Origin: JAHECQ01 sp047638695
GTDB lineage: Bacteria; Actinomycetota; Acidimicrobiia; Acidimicrobiales; SZUA-35
Length of the DNA: 64,000 bases
Assembly: GCA_047638695.1 (NCBI GenBank)
Contig: JBLINY010000013.1
Coordinates: 1-64,000, forward strand
Direction: 5' to 3'
Every line of letters begins with the position of its first letter. Position 1 is the stretch's first letter. The position numbers were made by a program, and so were the translations under genes. Under the pieces are notes generated by a model, which was given only the letters and a program-made list of their open reading frames with translations, did not search any database and was not told the origin of the DNA. Positions 1-10,500 of the stretch are shown here, piece after piece.

Positions 1-2
1 CC

Positions 3-659
3 CGCACCATCGGACTCGAGCTAGCCGACCAACTGACCGAGGTCGGGGCCTGGCCCCTCGATGGGCCGTCCGATCTGTACGTCCAAGTTGGCGGGGGCGC
101 GTTCGCTACTGCGGTGATGGACGGCATTGATCTCGCAGCCGACGACCCAGCGACCACCTGGGAGCCACCCCGACTTCACCCTGTGCAGCCTCAGCGGGCC
201 CACCCCTACGTCGGGGCATGGGAGCGCATCCTCCCGCGACTGCTTCGCCAGGTCGCTGATCCAGCGAACGTTGATCGCCCCGCTGATCTCGGCCGGGCGC
301 TCCAGGCAGCCGCAAGACAGGGCGAGTTCGACCAGTTCGTTGCCGATGCCGACGATGTCATGCTGCCGTGGCCAACGACACCGACCAGTGTCGCCACCGG
401 CATTCTCGACGACGTCACCTACGATTGGCGACCGCTGATGCTCCACCAGCTCCGCAGCGGCGGATGGCCACTTTTGCCTTCGGAGGCCGATCTCTCTGCA
501 GCTACCAGCTTGGCAGCAGGCCAGGTCACCCCACCACCGGACGCGACCGGAGCTGCTGGTTTGGCCGGGGCGTTAATCGATGACGAGGCGATCGACAGCA
601 AACTTGCGGTGATCATCCTCTCCGGAGTCGACAGGGCGTGGGAATATCAGCAACGGTGA
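3..659 (+). CDS. PLP-dependent enzyme, threonine synthase/dehydratase-like (5' truncated by window)
   Basis: The frame is open from the first bases of the window, so this is the C-terminal ~218 residues of a longer protein. Near the start it reads PSDLYVQVGGGAFATAV, matching the glycine-rich phosphate-binding loop of fold-type II PLP enzymes (threonine synthase, threonine dehydratase, cysteine synthase). A later VQPQRAHPYVGAWERI stretch fits the region after that loop. The catalytic lysine would lie upstream, outside the window, so substrate and reaction cannot be assigned. The stop overlaps the GTG start of the metalloprotease gene in a GTGA junction, suggesting translational coupling. Confidence 0.75.
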   Translation, partial: RTIGLELADQLTEVGAWPLDGPSDLYVQVGGGAFATAVMDGIDLAADDPATTWEPPRLHPVQPQRAHPYVGAWERILPRLLRQVADPANVDRPADLGRALQAAARQGEFDQFVADADDVMLPWPTTPTSVATGILDDVTYDWRPLMLHQLRSGGWPLLPSEADLSAATSLAAGQVTPPPDATGAAGLAGALIDDEAIDSKLAVIILSGVDRAWEYQQR

Positions 660-2671
660 AACCGGGCTGGGAACGTCATCGCATCAGATTCATTGCTGCC
701 CTCACGGCGGTCGTGATCACAAGCGCTGCTGGTCCCTCACCGATACGAGCGACCCCGGACGACGTCGCTCCGGCCATACTCACCCCGGGACGTCTCGTCA
801 TCGACTATGCCGACGCTGGTCCATTCGTTAGCGGCCCAGTCGTTAGTGACAGGGCTGAGCAAATAGCGGTGGAAGAGTTTCGGTCCGGGCTCCGGCCTGA
901 AACGCGACCCACTCCGGGGAAGCAGACGCAGGTCGGCGGATTCACGGCTTGCTACGACGGTGATGTCCCGGCCGCTGTCAGGCAAACGATCGATCAATCA
1001 CTACAGGCGTGGTCGACAGCGCTTCTGCTTGGCAGAAGTTCCATCGAGGTCGATGTGTTCTGGATCCCGTTCTCGTCGCCCAACACGCTCGCCGCCAGCG
1101 GACCCACCTTGTTCGTCCAAGATGCCTCGCTACCAAATCCGGGCGCCCGGTATCCGGTCGCGCTGGCGAACCGGCTCACCGATCGCGACTTCGCGCCTCG
1201 GTCCCGCTGCGATCTGAGCGCTGCTGGTGAGATCGTCCTTTACCTGAACAGCACGGTAGGTGGTGACGGTGCGGCATGGCACATCGATTCGACCCAACCG
1301 CTCGGACCCGATCAGCACGACCTTTCCACTGTGGCACTGCACGAGTTGGCCCACGGGCTCGGCTTCGTTAGTTCCGCAGCCGTCACCAACTCGGGCGCCA
1401 CCCAATGGCCAGGCGACGGTGGCGCTCCTTACATTTACGACACCTTCTTCTCTCGGTGCAATGCCGGCTCGTCGTGCCATTCGGATATCGCTACGTCGGT
1501 CGCTGTCGCCAGCGGCGCCTCGGTCAATGGCGATGACCTCTGGTTCGAAACCCCCCACGCCCCTCTGCTTCGGCTCTACGCCCCGACAACGTGGAACAAC
1601 GGCAGCTCGCTCTCGCACCTCGACGAGGCCTACTACGGACCAACGACGCCATTCGCCTTGATGTCGCCCTTCGTCGGAAACGGGGAGTCGCAGCGCACCA
1701 TCGACAACGCGGTCCTCACCGTGATGCAGACCATGGGCTGGCCGATCTCCGACCCTCCGGCTCAGCCAGGGAAGCCGCAGGTCCAAGCGGCGAACGCATC
1801 GGCTCAGCTGGTCTTCGACCTTCCTGACCTCACGGTCGGCGTACCGCCAGAATCCTACGAACTGGACATCTTCCGCAACGGCGTTCTCGAGCAGAGAGCG
1901 CAGATTCCCGGCCGTTCGATCAACCTCACGGGCTTACAGAACGGGTCAGAGTACGTCTTCGTTGCCATCGCCCACACAGCCGGAGGATCCCAGATCTCCC
2001 CGCCGTCAGACCCGGTGACACCTCTTGAACTTCCACCGTTCAGCACAGCCGAGGCCCTCAGCGAGCAACTATTCGAGACCTTCAACGGCCGACCACCAAC
2101 GGCCGCCGAACTGGCCACTTGGTCTGCCCACATCCGAGCCTCAGACGATTTGAACGGCATCATCGTCGACTTCTCCCGTCTGGCTGGTGGCGAACAACAA
2201 CGTCGCATCACCCGCCTGTACCTCGGCTTCTTCGGTCGGCACCCCGATGATGAGGGTTTGGCCTTCTGGATCGAACGAGGCAGAGCGGGCGAATCGCTCG
2301 AGCGGATTGCTTTGCAATTCGCCAGAGCCACAGAATTCGAGCAGGGGAGCACGGTGAGCGATGAAAAGTTTGTCACCGCCACCTATCAACGCGTACTCAA
2401 CCGATCGCCGGACGAGGCTGGCCTCGCCTACTGGGTCGGGCGACTACAGCGGGACCTCGACCGTGGCCGCGTCCTCTTACTGTTCTCAGAATCGCTCGAG
2501 CACCGTACCGAAGCGGGTCCGACCTCAGAGGTTCTCATCACGTTCTGGACGTTGTTGGGCCGACAACCCAGTTCGGCCGACTTCGCTCGCTGGACACCGG
2601 TAGCCGCCGCCGAGGGAGCCCGACCGCTGATCGATGCCATCATTGGATCGACAGAGTTCAAGCCACGCTGA
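656..2671 (+). CDS. Secreted zinc metalloprotease with fibronectin-III and DUF4214 domains
   Basis: A 671-residue protein. The N-terminus is basic (VKPGWERHRIRF) followed by a hydrophobic stretch and small residues, as in a signal peptide, so export is likely. A zinc-protease motif HELAHGLGF lies near residue 229, and a later SLSHLDEAYYG segment probably supplies the third ligand. An FN3-like domain follows at about 370-460. The C-terminal ~190 residues hold two repeats of the DUF4214 type (YLGFFGRHPDDEGLAFW and YQRVLNRSPDEAGLAYW). I chose GTG 656 because it gives a 4-bp overlap with the upstream stop and a cleaner signal peptide; an in-frame GTG at 638 is the alternative. Substrate unknown. 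Confidence 0.8.
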   Translation: MKPGWERHRIRFIAALTAVVITSAAGPSPIRATPDDVAPAILTPGRLVIDYADAGPFVSGPVVSDRAEQIAVEEFRSGLRPETRPTPGKQTQVGGFTACYDGDVPAAVRQTIDQSLQAWSTALLLGRSSIEVDVFWIPFSSPNTLAASGPTLFVQDASLPNPGARYPVALANRLTDRDFAPRSRCDLSAAGEIVLYLNSTVGGDGAAWHIDSTQPLGPDQHDLSTVALHELAHGLGFVSSAAVTNSGATQWPGDGGAPYIYDTFFSRCNAGSSCHSDIATSVAVASGASVNGDDLWFETPHAPLLRLYAPTTWNNGSSLSHLDEAYYGPTTPFALMSPFVGNGESQRTIDNAVLTVMQTMGWPISDPPAQPGKPQVQAANASAQLVFDLPDLTVGVPPESYELDIFRNGVLEQRAQIPGRSINLTGLQNGSEYVFVAIAHTAGGSQISPPSDPVTPLELPPFSTAEALSEQLFETFNGRPPTAAELATWSAHIRASDDLNGIIVDFSRLAGGEQQRRITRLYLGFFGRHPDDEGLAFWIERGRAGESLERIALQFARATEFEQGSTVSDEKFVTATYQRVLNRSPDEAGLAYWVGRLQRDLDRGRVLLLFSESLEHRTEAGPTSEVLITFWTLLGRQPSSADFARWTPVAAAEGARPLIDAIIGSTEFKPR

Positions 2672-2707
2672 CGGTCTCTATCGAGTCACGGTTTCTATCG
2701 AACGCGA

Positions 2708-3616
2708 TCAGGAGGCCAGCGGCCGGCCAAACAACTTGTGTTCGGTCCACGTCGCCAAGAACGACTCAGCCTGGTAGCACGCACCGAGCAACGGCCCATC
2801 GGCGTGAGACCCGACATCGGAGAGAAGAGCCGTGATGCGATCGGCGATGTCGCTCGCAACCTTGGCTTCATCGCCGTCGAGATAGCCGGCCAGCAGGCCA
2901 CCGCCGGCAGATACGAAATCGGGAAGCACGGCAACATCGGCCTTGCGAAGAGCAGCGAATGCCTTGGCCGTCACCGGAATCTGGCCCCACGGCACGATCA
3001 CTTTGGCTTTCACAAACGGGCTTCCCTCGTGACTCAGGGTGCCGGCTTTCGAACCAGCAATGATGGCATCGGCCTTGGCTCCCCAGATCATCCAGGGCTT
3101 TTCTTTGAGACCGTCGACTTCGACAACGGTGGCGCCAGCCGCCGTCACTGCTTCGGCCACCGCTTTTGGAACAGCGCCGGCCCCTTCGATGGCAACCGAT
3201 CGGCCATCGAGCCCATCGAGGGCCCATGAGGTGGCTGCGACAACTCCGGCAGTTACCGCAGCAACCGATCCGCCGGCTGGGTTGCGGTCGGCTGCACTGG
3301 TCAGGGGAGCGAGCGCAGCAGGATTGACACCCTTGGCTGGGTCGAGGTGCAGTTCGCCAGCGGCCACGGCCGACTTCAGTTCTTCGGCAAAGGCTGCAAT
3401 GGCGGCATCAACGGCGTCTCCCTCAGCATTAATGCCTGCTGAAGCGCCGCTTCGCTGCATCTCGAACGCTGCGAACGTGTAGCTGGCGCTGCGGGCGAGA
3501 TCCTCCGCTCCGCCCTGCAGAATTTTGCGGGCGGAGCGGACGATGCCCGTTGCGGGGGCATCAGGGATATCGACGACAACGAAGGCATCGGTGGACGAGA
3601 GCTTTTTGAGAACCAC
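2708..3616 (-). CDS. Glu/Leu/Phe/Val dehydrogenase-like Rossmann protein
   Basis: A 302-residue protein. The second half resembles the NAD-binding domain of amino-acid dehydrogenases: SVAIEGAGAVPKAVAEAV is a Rossmann glycine motif, and AVLPDFVSAGGG matches the family's LPD(F/I)xxNAGG signature near the end. The first ~110 residues do not show the usual catalytic lysine motif, and the protein is shorter than typical glutamate or leucine dehydrogenases (350-450 residues). It may oxidise a different substrate or be non-canonical. It is tail-to-head with the pyrophosphatase gene on the same strand, 62 nt downstream of it, and may share its transcript. Confidence 0.65.
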   Translation of the reverse strand: MVLKKLSSTDAFVVVDIPDAPATGIVRSARKILQGGAEDLARSASYTFAAFEMQRSGASAGINAEGDAVDAAIAAFAEELKSAVAAGELHLDPAKGVNPAALAPLTSAADRNPAGGSVAAVTAGVVAATSWALDGLDGRSVAIEGAGAVPKAVAEAVTAAGATVVEVDGLKEKPWMIWGAKADAIIAGSKAGTLSHEGSPFVKAKVIVPWGQIPVTAKAFAALRKADVAVLPDFVSAGGGLLAGYLDGDEAKVASDIADRITALLSDVGSHADGPLLGACYQAESFLATWTEHKLFGRPLAS

Positions 3617-3678
3617 GGCGGGCAGTCTGCCACGCCGGGAATCGACCTCAAAGCCAATGTGGCCAGATGCGACCAGAC

Positions 3679-5781
3679 CTAGACGAAGGCGCTGGCGAAT
3701 ACCAGGCTGACGATGGTCATCACCTTGAGCAAGATGTTCATGGCAGGACCACTGGTGTCCTTGAACGGGTCACCCACGGTGTCACCAACGACAGCCGCTT
3801 TGTGGTTCTCGGAGCCCTTGCCACCGTGGGCTCCGGCTTCGATGTACTTCTTGGCGTTGTCCCAAGCGCCGCCTGCATTCGCCATGAAGATGGCCAGTGC
3901 GAACCCGGTTACCAGCGCACCGGCAAGAAGACCGCCGAGAGCATCGACATCGACGAAGCCAACCACAAGAGGAACCACAACGGCGAGCGCACCCGGAATG
4001 ATCATTTCCTTCAACGAAGCGGTGGTCGAGATGGCAACACATCGAGCCGAATCGGGCTTCACGCCCGGCTTGCCTTCACGCAGGCCGGGAATCTCGGCGA
4101 ACTGGCGGCGAACTTCGACGATCATGGCCTGAGCCGCTCGGCCAACCGCATCGATGGTGAGAGCAGCAAAGAGGAACGGAAGCATGGCTCCCAGGAAGAG
4201 ACCGACGAAGACGTCGACGTTGCCGATGTCGAGGTCGAGCACGACGTCGCCGTCTGAGGCCCGCTCAACGGCGAACTCGAAGCTCTTGAACAATGCGAGT
4301 GCAGTGAGTGCGGCCGAGCCAACAGCGAAGCCCTTGGCCACCGCCGCGGTTGTGTTGCCGAGCGAGTCGAGGGCGTCGGTGACTTCACGCACCGACGGGT
4401 CGAGCTCGGCCATCTCGGCGATGCCACCTGCGTTGTCGGCGATTGGTCCGTAGGCGTCGACTGAAACAACCACACCGGTGGTGGCCAGCATACCGATGGC
4501 TGCCACGGCGATTCCGTAGATTCCGCCGTCAAGATCGCCAATGCTGTCGAACGCCATCTCGCCGCCGTAGAAGGCGACCCCGATGCCGATAACGATGAGG
4601 ATCACCGATGTGGCGACCGAGATCATTCCGGCCGAGATACCACCGAGAATGGTGGTTGCGGGGCCGGTTTCGGTCTGCTGGGCGATCTTCTTCACGGGAC
4701 CGAAATGGTCGGACGTGTAGTACTCAGCGGTCTTTCCGAGGGCCCAGCCAACGATCAGACCGCCAATGACGCTGATTGCGAGGCCGAGGGGCTGGTCGAA
4801 GGCATCGTTGTTGCCGAAGAGCCACAGCGTGATTCCGATGGTGGCGACCACGGTAATGCCCATGGCTGCGTTGGTTCCGAGGTGGAGCGCCTTGCTGAGT
4901 GCCTTGGAGTCGACCGATTCGCCGCCCTTGACCAAGAAGGATCCGATAATCGAGGCGATCATGCCGACGAAGGCAATCCCGATTGGGAACATCAGAAGTG
5001 AGATATTGGTACTGACGGTCGCGTCCTCGGCCGTAAGGGCAAGAGCAAAGGCGACCAGCGAGATGGGGGCGATGATCGAACCGGCGTAGCTCTCGAACAG
5101 ATCGGCGCCCATACCAGCGACGTCGCCGACGTTGTCACCAACGTTGTCGGCGATCGTGGCCGGGTTGCGAGGATCATCTTCGGGGATTCCGGCTTCAACT
5201 TTGCCCACGAGGTCGGCGCCGACGTCGGCAGCCTTGGTGAAGATGCCGCCACCAACACGGCTGAACAGGGCGATGGTTGATGCTCCAAGGCCGTAGGCAG
5301 TGACGACCTCGAAGGCGTCATCCACCTTCAGGACCAGAACGAAGAGGATGTAGACAGCCATCAGGCCGCCCAGCGCTAGGCCGGCGACTGAGAAGCCCAT
5401 CACGGCGCCACCGCGGAAGGCGATCGGCAGTGCTTTGCCGGGGCCGTCTTTGGCTGCCTCGGTGGTACGGGCGTTGGCCATCGTGGCCACGGTCATGCCC
5501 ACGTAACCAGCGAGGCCCGACAACAGAGCGCCGAGGATGTAGGCGACAGCCGCAAGGGGAGCGATGACTGCGGCGATCAACACCGCCATGACGACGCCGA
5601 AGGCGCCGACCCAGGTGTACTCCTGTCGAAGGAATGCTTTGGCACCCGATTGGATCTCCTCCATGAGGTAGACCATTCGTTCGTTGCCAGGGCTGGCCTT
5701 CTTTACGTCTCCGTAAAAGAAAAAGGCGACGACCAGAGCGGCTAATGCCGACACCAGGGCGAGATAGGGGACAGCTTCCAC
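3679..5781 (-). CDS. hppA: Membrane-bound ion-translocating pyrophosphatase
   Basis: A 700-residue polytopic membrane protein that hydrolyses cytoplasmic PPi and pumps H+ or Na+ outward. The pyrophosphate site is intact: DVGADLVGKVEAGIPEDDPR followed by NPATIADNVGDNVGD. Near the C-terminus GDTVGDPFKDTSGPA is also conserved. The potassium-class position reads GNTTAAVAKG (Gly475 onward) with Ala479 and Ala482, the pattern of K+-dependent enzymes rather than the Lys found in K+-independent H+-PPases. The GTG start is preceded by a Shine-Dalgarno-like GAGGAG. A full-length, apparently functional gene. Confidence 0.96.
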   Translation of the reverse strand: MEAVPYLALVSALAALVVAFFFYGDVKKASPGNERMVYLMEEIQSGAKAFLRQEYTWVGAFGVVMAVLIAAVIAPLAAVAYILGALLSGLAGYVGMTVATMANARTTEAAKDGPGKALPIAFRGGAVMGFSVAGLALGGLMAVYILFVLVLKVDDAFEVVTAYGLGASTIALFSRVGGGIFTKAADVGADLVGKVEAGIPEDDPRNPATIADNVGDNVGDVAGMGADLFESYAGSIIAPISLVAFALALTAEDATVSTNISLLMFPIGIAFVGMIASIIGSFLVKGGESVDSKALSKALHLGTNAAMGITVVATIGITLWLFGNNDAFDQPLGLAISVIGGLIVGWALGKTAEYYTSDHFGPVKKIAQQTETGPATTILGGISAGMISVATSVILIVIGIGVAFYGGEMAFDSIGDLDGGIYGIAVAAIGMLATTGVVVSVDAYGPIADNAGGIAEMAELDPSVREVTDALDSLGNTTAAVAKGFAVGSAALTALALFKSFEFAVERASDGDVVLDLDIGNVDVFVGLFLGAMLPFLFAALTIDAVGRAAQAMIVEVRRQFAEIPGLREGKPGVKPDSARCVAISTTASLKEMIIPGALAVVVPLVVGFVDVDALGGLLAGALVTGFALAIFMANAGGAWDNAKKYIEAGAHGGKGSENHKAAVVGDTVGDPFKDTSGPAMNILLKVMTIVSLVFASAFV

Positions 5782-5951
5782 GCGTTTCTCCTCGAAACAG
5801 GGGACTTTGAGTGTCGCAGCAGCTCGGGCGATTTTGATGGCATCGACGAGCTACCAGTGACGACCGTCGAACGCTAGTGGTCAGGACCCGTCGCTACAAC
5901 AACCCTGGGCGGATCGCCTCGTCGCCCGGCCCAGCGAGGCCATCGTTAACG

Positions 5952-7313
5952 TCAGGCCGACCAGGCGGCCCGCAAGGTTCTCGCCAGGTATTCGATGTCC
6001 ATTGTTCCCGCCATTTCCCGAATGCTGTGCATCGCGAGCTGAGGTGCCCCGATGTCGACGGTGGCTACAGAAAGCTCAGATGCGGTGATGGGTCCGATGG
6101 TCGATCCACAGGGCAGATCGTTGCGATGGATGTACGTCTGGACGGGAACACCGGCGTCGGCGCAGACGGAGCGGATGAAGCTCTCGCTTCGAGCATCCGT
6201 TGCATAACGCTGGTTAGCGTTGCGCTTGACCACCACCCCCTCGTTCACCGCAATCTGGTGACTGGGCTCGTGACGATCGACGTAATTTGGGTGGGTGGCA
6301 TGGGCGCCGTCTGCCGACACGACAATTGATCGGGTGAGCGCTTCGAGATGGCCGACTCGATCGGCGCCCACCGATGCCGACACGCGTTCGAGAAGGTGCC
6401 CAAGAAACCCGCCTGCGGCGCCAGTGCTACTGGCGGAACCAATTTCTTCGTGGTCGTAGAGGACAAGTACAGGCAAGCGTGAGCCGAACATCCCAGTGTC
6501 CTGCGCTTCAGACGTGAGCGACGCCAGCGCGTGAGTGGCTGCGAAACACGAGAGTTGATTATCGATTCGAGCGGACGCGAGCAGATCGGCATGGCGTCCG
6601 ACAAGCGCCGGTGGCTGAACGTCGAAGGCCATCAGCTCCCACGCAAGAAGATCGGCGGCCGCTACGCCGGCAAGTTCGGCCACGTAGTCCGCGAAATCGC
6701 CGTCTTCGGCCTTCCCCGCGGCCCACAGGGGCGTCAGGTGTTGTTGTGGATTTAGCTTCAGTCCGTCGTCGCGGATATCGCGATCGAGATGGATCGCCAG
6801 CTGCGGAATACGCAGGATGGGCCGATCTTCTAGGACAAGATGTTCGCTCACGCCACCGCTGCCCCGAACGGACACTCGACCGGCCAAACCAAGATCTCGA
6901 TCGAGCCAGCTATTGGCGAGCAGCCCGCCGTAGGTTTCGACGCCGACCTGTGCCCATCCGCCCGAGGAAACGTCGGGGTTGGAACGCACCCGGATGTTTG
7001 GCGAGTCGGTGTGGGCGCCAACAACACAGAAACCGTGCTCTTCGACCGGAGTGCCCGGGTGTCGCCAGGCCACCATCGCTCCGCCGTGCACGATGACGTA
7101 GTCGCCGGCCTCGACGGGGAGCGGATCAGCGAGGTCCAGGACCGTGTAGCCGGCCGACGCCAACAGCGCCGCTGCCCGACGCGACGCGTGATACGGCGTT
7201 GGCGACGCGCTGATATCTGCGATCAGACGAGCCGCGAGGCCAGCTGCTTCGAGGTCGGCGGACGATGAAGCGGCATCGGCTACGAGATTGGGGAGAGCGG
7301 GATCGTCCGGCAT
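5952..7313 (-). CDS. apeB: M18 family aspartyl aminopeptidase
   Basis: A cytosolic metallo-aminopeptidase of 453 residues that removes N-terminal acidic or related residues from peptides. Zinc-binding motifs of family M18 are present: GAHTDSPNIRV near residue 100, DHEEIGSAS in the middle, and THPNY further on; the C-terminal AMHSIREMAG is also typical. The start is set at ATG 7313 rather than three codons upstream, because a TAAGTT hexamer ends exactly 7 nt before it, the leaderless spacing seen repeatedly in this window. It is transcribed away from gltB. Confidence 0.93.
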   Translation of the reverse strand: MPDDPALPNLVADAASSSADLEAAGLAARLIADISASPTPYHASRRAAALLASAGYTVLDLADPLPVEAGDYVIVHGGAMVAWRHPGTPVEEHGFCVVGAHTDSPNIRVRSNPDVSSGGWAQVGVETYGGLLANSWLDRDLGLAGRVSVRGSGGVSEHLVLEDRPILRIPQLAIHLDRDIRDDGLKLNPQQHLTPLWAAGKAEDGDFADYVAELAGVAAADLLAWELMAFDVQPPALVGRHADLLASARIDNQLSCFAATHALASLTSEAQDTGMFGSRLPVLVLYDHEEIGSASSTGAAGGFLGHLLERVSASVGADRVGHLEALTRSIVVSADGAHATHPNYVDRHEPSHQIAVNEGVVVKRNANQRYATDARSESFIRSVCADAGVPVQTYIHRNDLPCGSTIGPITASELSVATVDIGAPQLAMHSIREMAGTMDIEYLARTLRAAWSA

Positions 7314-7320
7314 AGTGTGC

Positions 7321-7326
7321 AACTTA
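7321..7326 (-). promoter_or_regulatory. Putative -10 box (leaderless) of apeB
   Basis: On the minus strand TAAGTT is followed by exactly 7 nt (GCACACT) and then ATG at 7313. Transcription starting about 7 nt after the hexamer would begin at the start codon. No convincing -35 is visible. Confidence 0.5.
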
Positions 7327-7515
7327 GTCCTTCCGTAGCCATCGCTCGGACCGATGATCGATGCGGTTGTCGATCGCCGAAACAGTTAGGCTACGGAACC
7401 CCGCTGGGCCAATGCTGTCCCTGCAGCCTCGCGTCCGTGCCAGAAGCCGTGTCATTTCGATGCCGTTTCCGTCCCGGATGTCAGCTCCATCCCTCGGAGT
7501 CACCTCCGACCGACC

Positions 7516-7520
7516 AGGAG
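7516..7520 (+). promoter_or_regulatory. Shine-Dalgarno deciding the gltB start
   Basis: AGGAG lies 6 nt before TTG 7527. It selects that TTG over an in-frame GTG at 7317, which would add 70 residues of low-complexity, non-conserved sequence and run back into apeB. Confidence 0.6.
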
Positions 7521-7526
7521 ATTGCT

Positions 7527-10500
7527 TTGCGCACGCCCCAATCAGTTTCTTTAACATCGTCCAACTCTTCGCGAGCGCCCATTTCGCTCACCCCGGCACC
7601 CGGCAAACACGGTGGTACACCCGGCAAACAGGGCCTGTACGATCCACGACACGAGCATGACGCATGCGGTGTCTCGTTTGTCGCCGATCTCAACGGCACG
7701 CCGACCAACAGCACCTTGCAGCACGGCCTTACAGCCCTCCGCTGTTTGCAGCACCGCGGCGCTACCAATGCCGAGCCAAACACCGGTGACGGTGCGGGAA
7801 TCCTCACCCAAATCCCCGACCGCTTGTATCGCGAGATCATCGCCGATTTACCTCCACACGGGCAGTACGCCACAGGTATTGGCTTCCTTCCAATCGATGA
7901 CTCTGATGCCGAACAGGTGAAGAAGGCCATCGAGACCGTCGTTGCCCGCGAAGGCCTCACCCTGGTCGCCTGGCGCAAGATGCCGGTCGATCCCTCCGGT
8001 CTCGGGCACCAGGCCAGAGACGTCCTGCCGTCATTCTGGCAGATTTTCGTTTCGTCGCCCGATGGCCTCGCCGGCCTTGAGCTCGATCGTCGGGCCTATG
8101 CGGTTCGCAAGCAGGTGGAACATCAGGTGCCGGGTGAGACCGGCCATGAGGTCTACTTTCCGAGCCTCAGTGCCCGCACCATCGTGTACAAGGGGATGCT
8201 CACCACCCCCCAGCTTCCTAATTTCTTCCCCGATCTAGGCGACGAACGCTACGAGACAGCGCTGGCCCTCGTTCACAGCCGGTTCTCAACCAATACCTTT
8301 CCGTCGTGGCCACTCGCTCATCCGTACCGCTTCGTTGCCCACAACGGCGAAATCAATACCGTCATGGGCAACCGCAACTGGATGCGAGCCCGTGAAGCAC
8401 TGCTCGCCGCCGACCACTGGGGCGACGACATCGAGCGGCTCTTCCCCATCTGCACACCCCACGCTTCCGACACAGCAAGCTTCGATGAAGCGCTCGAGCT
8501 CTTACATCTCGGCGGCTATCCGCTACCGCACGCGGTGCTGATGATGATTCCCGAAGCGTGGGAAAAGAACCCAGCGATGGACACCGCCAAGCGCGATTTC
8601 TATCGCTTCCACGCATCGTTGATGGAACCGTGGGATGGCCCAGCTTCTGTTGCATTCACCGACGGATCGCTGATCGGCGCTGTCCTCGACCGCAATGGTC
8701 TTCGCCCAAGCCGCTATTGGGTCACCGACGATGGTTTGGTTGTGATGGCTTCCGAGGTCGGGGTGATCGACATCGATCCGTCAAAAATCGTCAAGAAGGG
8801 TCGACTCGAACCCGGCAAGATGTTTCTGGTCGACCTCGACGAGCATCGCATCGTTGGCGACGACGAGATCAAGACCACCCTGGCCGCCAGCAAGCCCTAC
8901 GGCGAGTGGTTGCAGGGAGTCGTCGAATTGGGCAACCTACCTGTCCGAAACATTGCCCATCCGGTTCACCAAGACCTTGTTCCCCAGCTCGTAGCAAACG
9001 GCTACACCGAGGAAGAATTCGATCTTCTGATCGAACCCATGGTGCTCAGCGGGGCCGAGGCCATTGGCTCAATGGGCACCGATACACCCATCGCCGTGTT
9101 GTCGAGCCGTCCCCGTATGTTGTTCGACTACTTCGCCCAACTTTTTGCCCAGGTCACAAACCCGCCGCTCGATTCGATCCGAGAAGAGCTGGTCACCTCG
9201 GCGAGCGGAACAATTGGTCCGGAAGCCAACATTCTCGACCCCGGTGCCGCGTCCTGTCTTCAGATTTCGCTTCCTTACCCGGTTGTCACTCGCGACGAGC
9301 TCACACAAATCATTCACGCCAACGATGAGGGTTCGTTTCCGCACCTCAAATGCTCGACCATCCGCGGTCTCTACCCGGTGTCAGAGGGTGCAACCGGGCT
9401 TCGCGCCTCACTCGACCACATTCGGTCGCAGGCAACGCAGGCCATCGAGAGCGGCTCGACCGTGCTGGTCATCAGCAACCGCGACGCCACCGCCGACATG
9501 GCACCGATTCCTTCGTTGCTGCTCACCGGTGCCGTCCACCACCAACTTGTTCGCGAACGCACTCGCACAAAAGCGGCACTCATCGTCGACGCAGCCGATG
9601 CCCGTGAAGTTCACCACTTCGCCTTATTGCTCGGTTATGGCGCAGCTGCCATCTGCCCGTCGGTGCTCTTCGAAGCCATCGAAGACCGAATCGCATGGGA
9701 CAAGTCCAGTGCCGATCCCGCCACAGCAGCACACAACTACCTCCGTGCGGCCAGCAAAGGTGTCATCAAGGTGATGTCCAAGATGGGCATCTCGACCGTG
9801 GCGTCCTACACCGGAGCCCAAATCTTCGAGGCCGTGGGCCTAGGCCCTGATCTGGTCGATGAGTTCTTCACCGGCACCACCTCCAAGCTGGGTGGCATCG
9901 GTCTCGACCAGATCGCCACCGCATGCGAGAGTCGCCACAAGCGAGCCTTCGCCGACCGTCCGGAAATGACGCAGCACCGCGAACTCGAGTTCGGTGGCGA
10001 ATACCGGTGGCGTCGTGAGGGCGAGTTTCACCTCTTTAATCCGGAGACCGTGTTCAAGTTGCAGCACGCCACCCGAACCAAGCGATACGAGATCTTCAAG
10101 GAGTACACATCGCTGGTGGACACGCAGTCCGAACAGCTCGCGACGTTGCGAGGGCTGTTCAAGTTCGCCTCCGATCGCGAGCCTATTCCGATCGACGAAG
10201 TCGAGTCGGCATCGGAAATCGTCAAACGCTTTGCCACCGGGGCCATGAGTTACGGCTCGATCTCGGCCGAGGCCCACGAGACGCTGGCGATCGCCATGAA
10301 CCGACTCGGCGGTAAATCAAACACTGGTGAGGGTGGCGAGGACCCCGAACGCTTCGTCACGATGGCCAATGGTGACTCGAAACGTTCATCGATCAAGCAG
10401 GTGGCGTCCGGGCGTTTCGGTGTGACGTCGGAGTATCTGACGAATGCCGACGACATTCAGATCAAGATGGCTCAAGGAGCCAAACCGGGGGAGGGCGGGC

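Noticed and set aside
3667..4257. Long open frames antisense to hppA and other genes
   Set aside because: They are codon-bias shadows of high-GC genes, giving Arg/Ser/Pro-rich translations with no domain.
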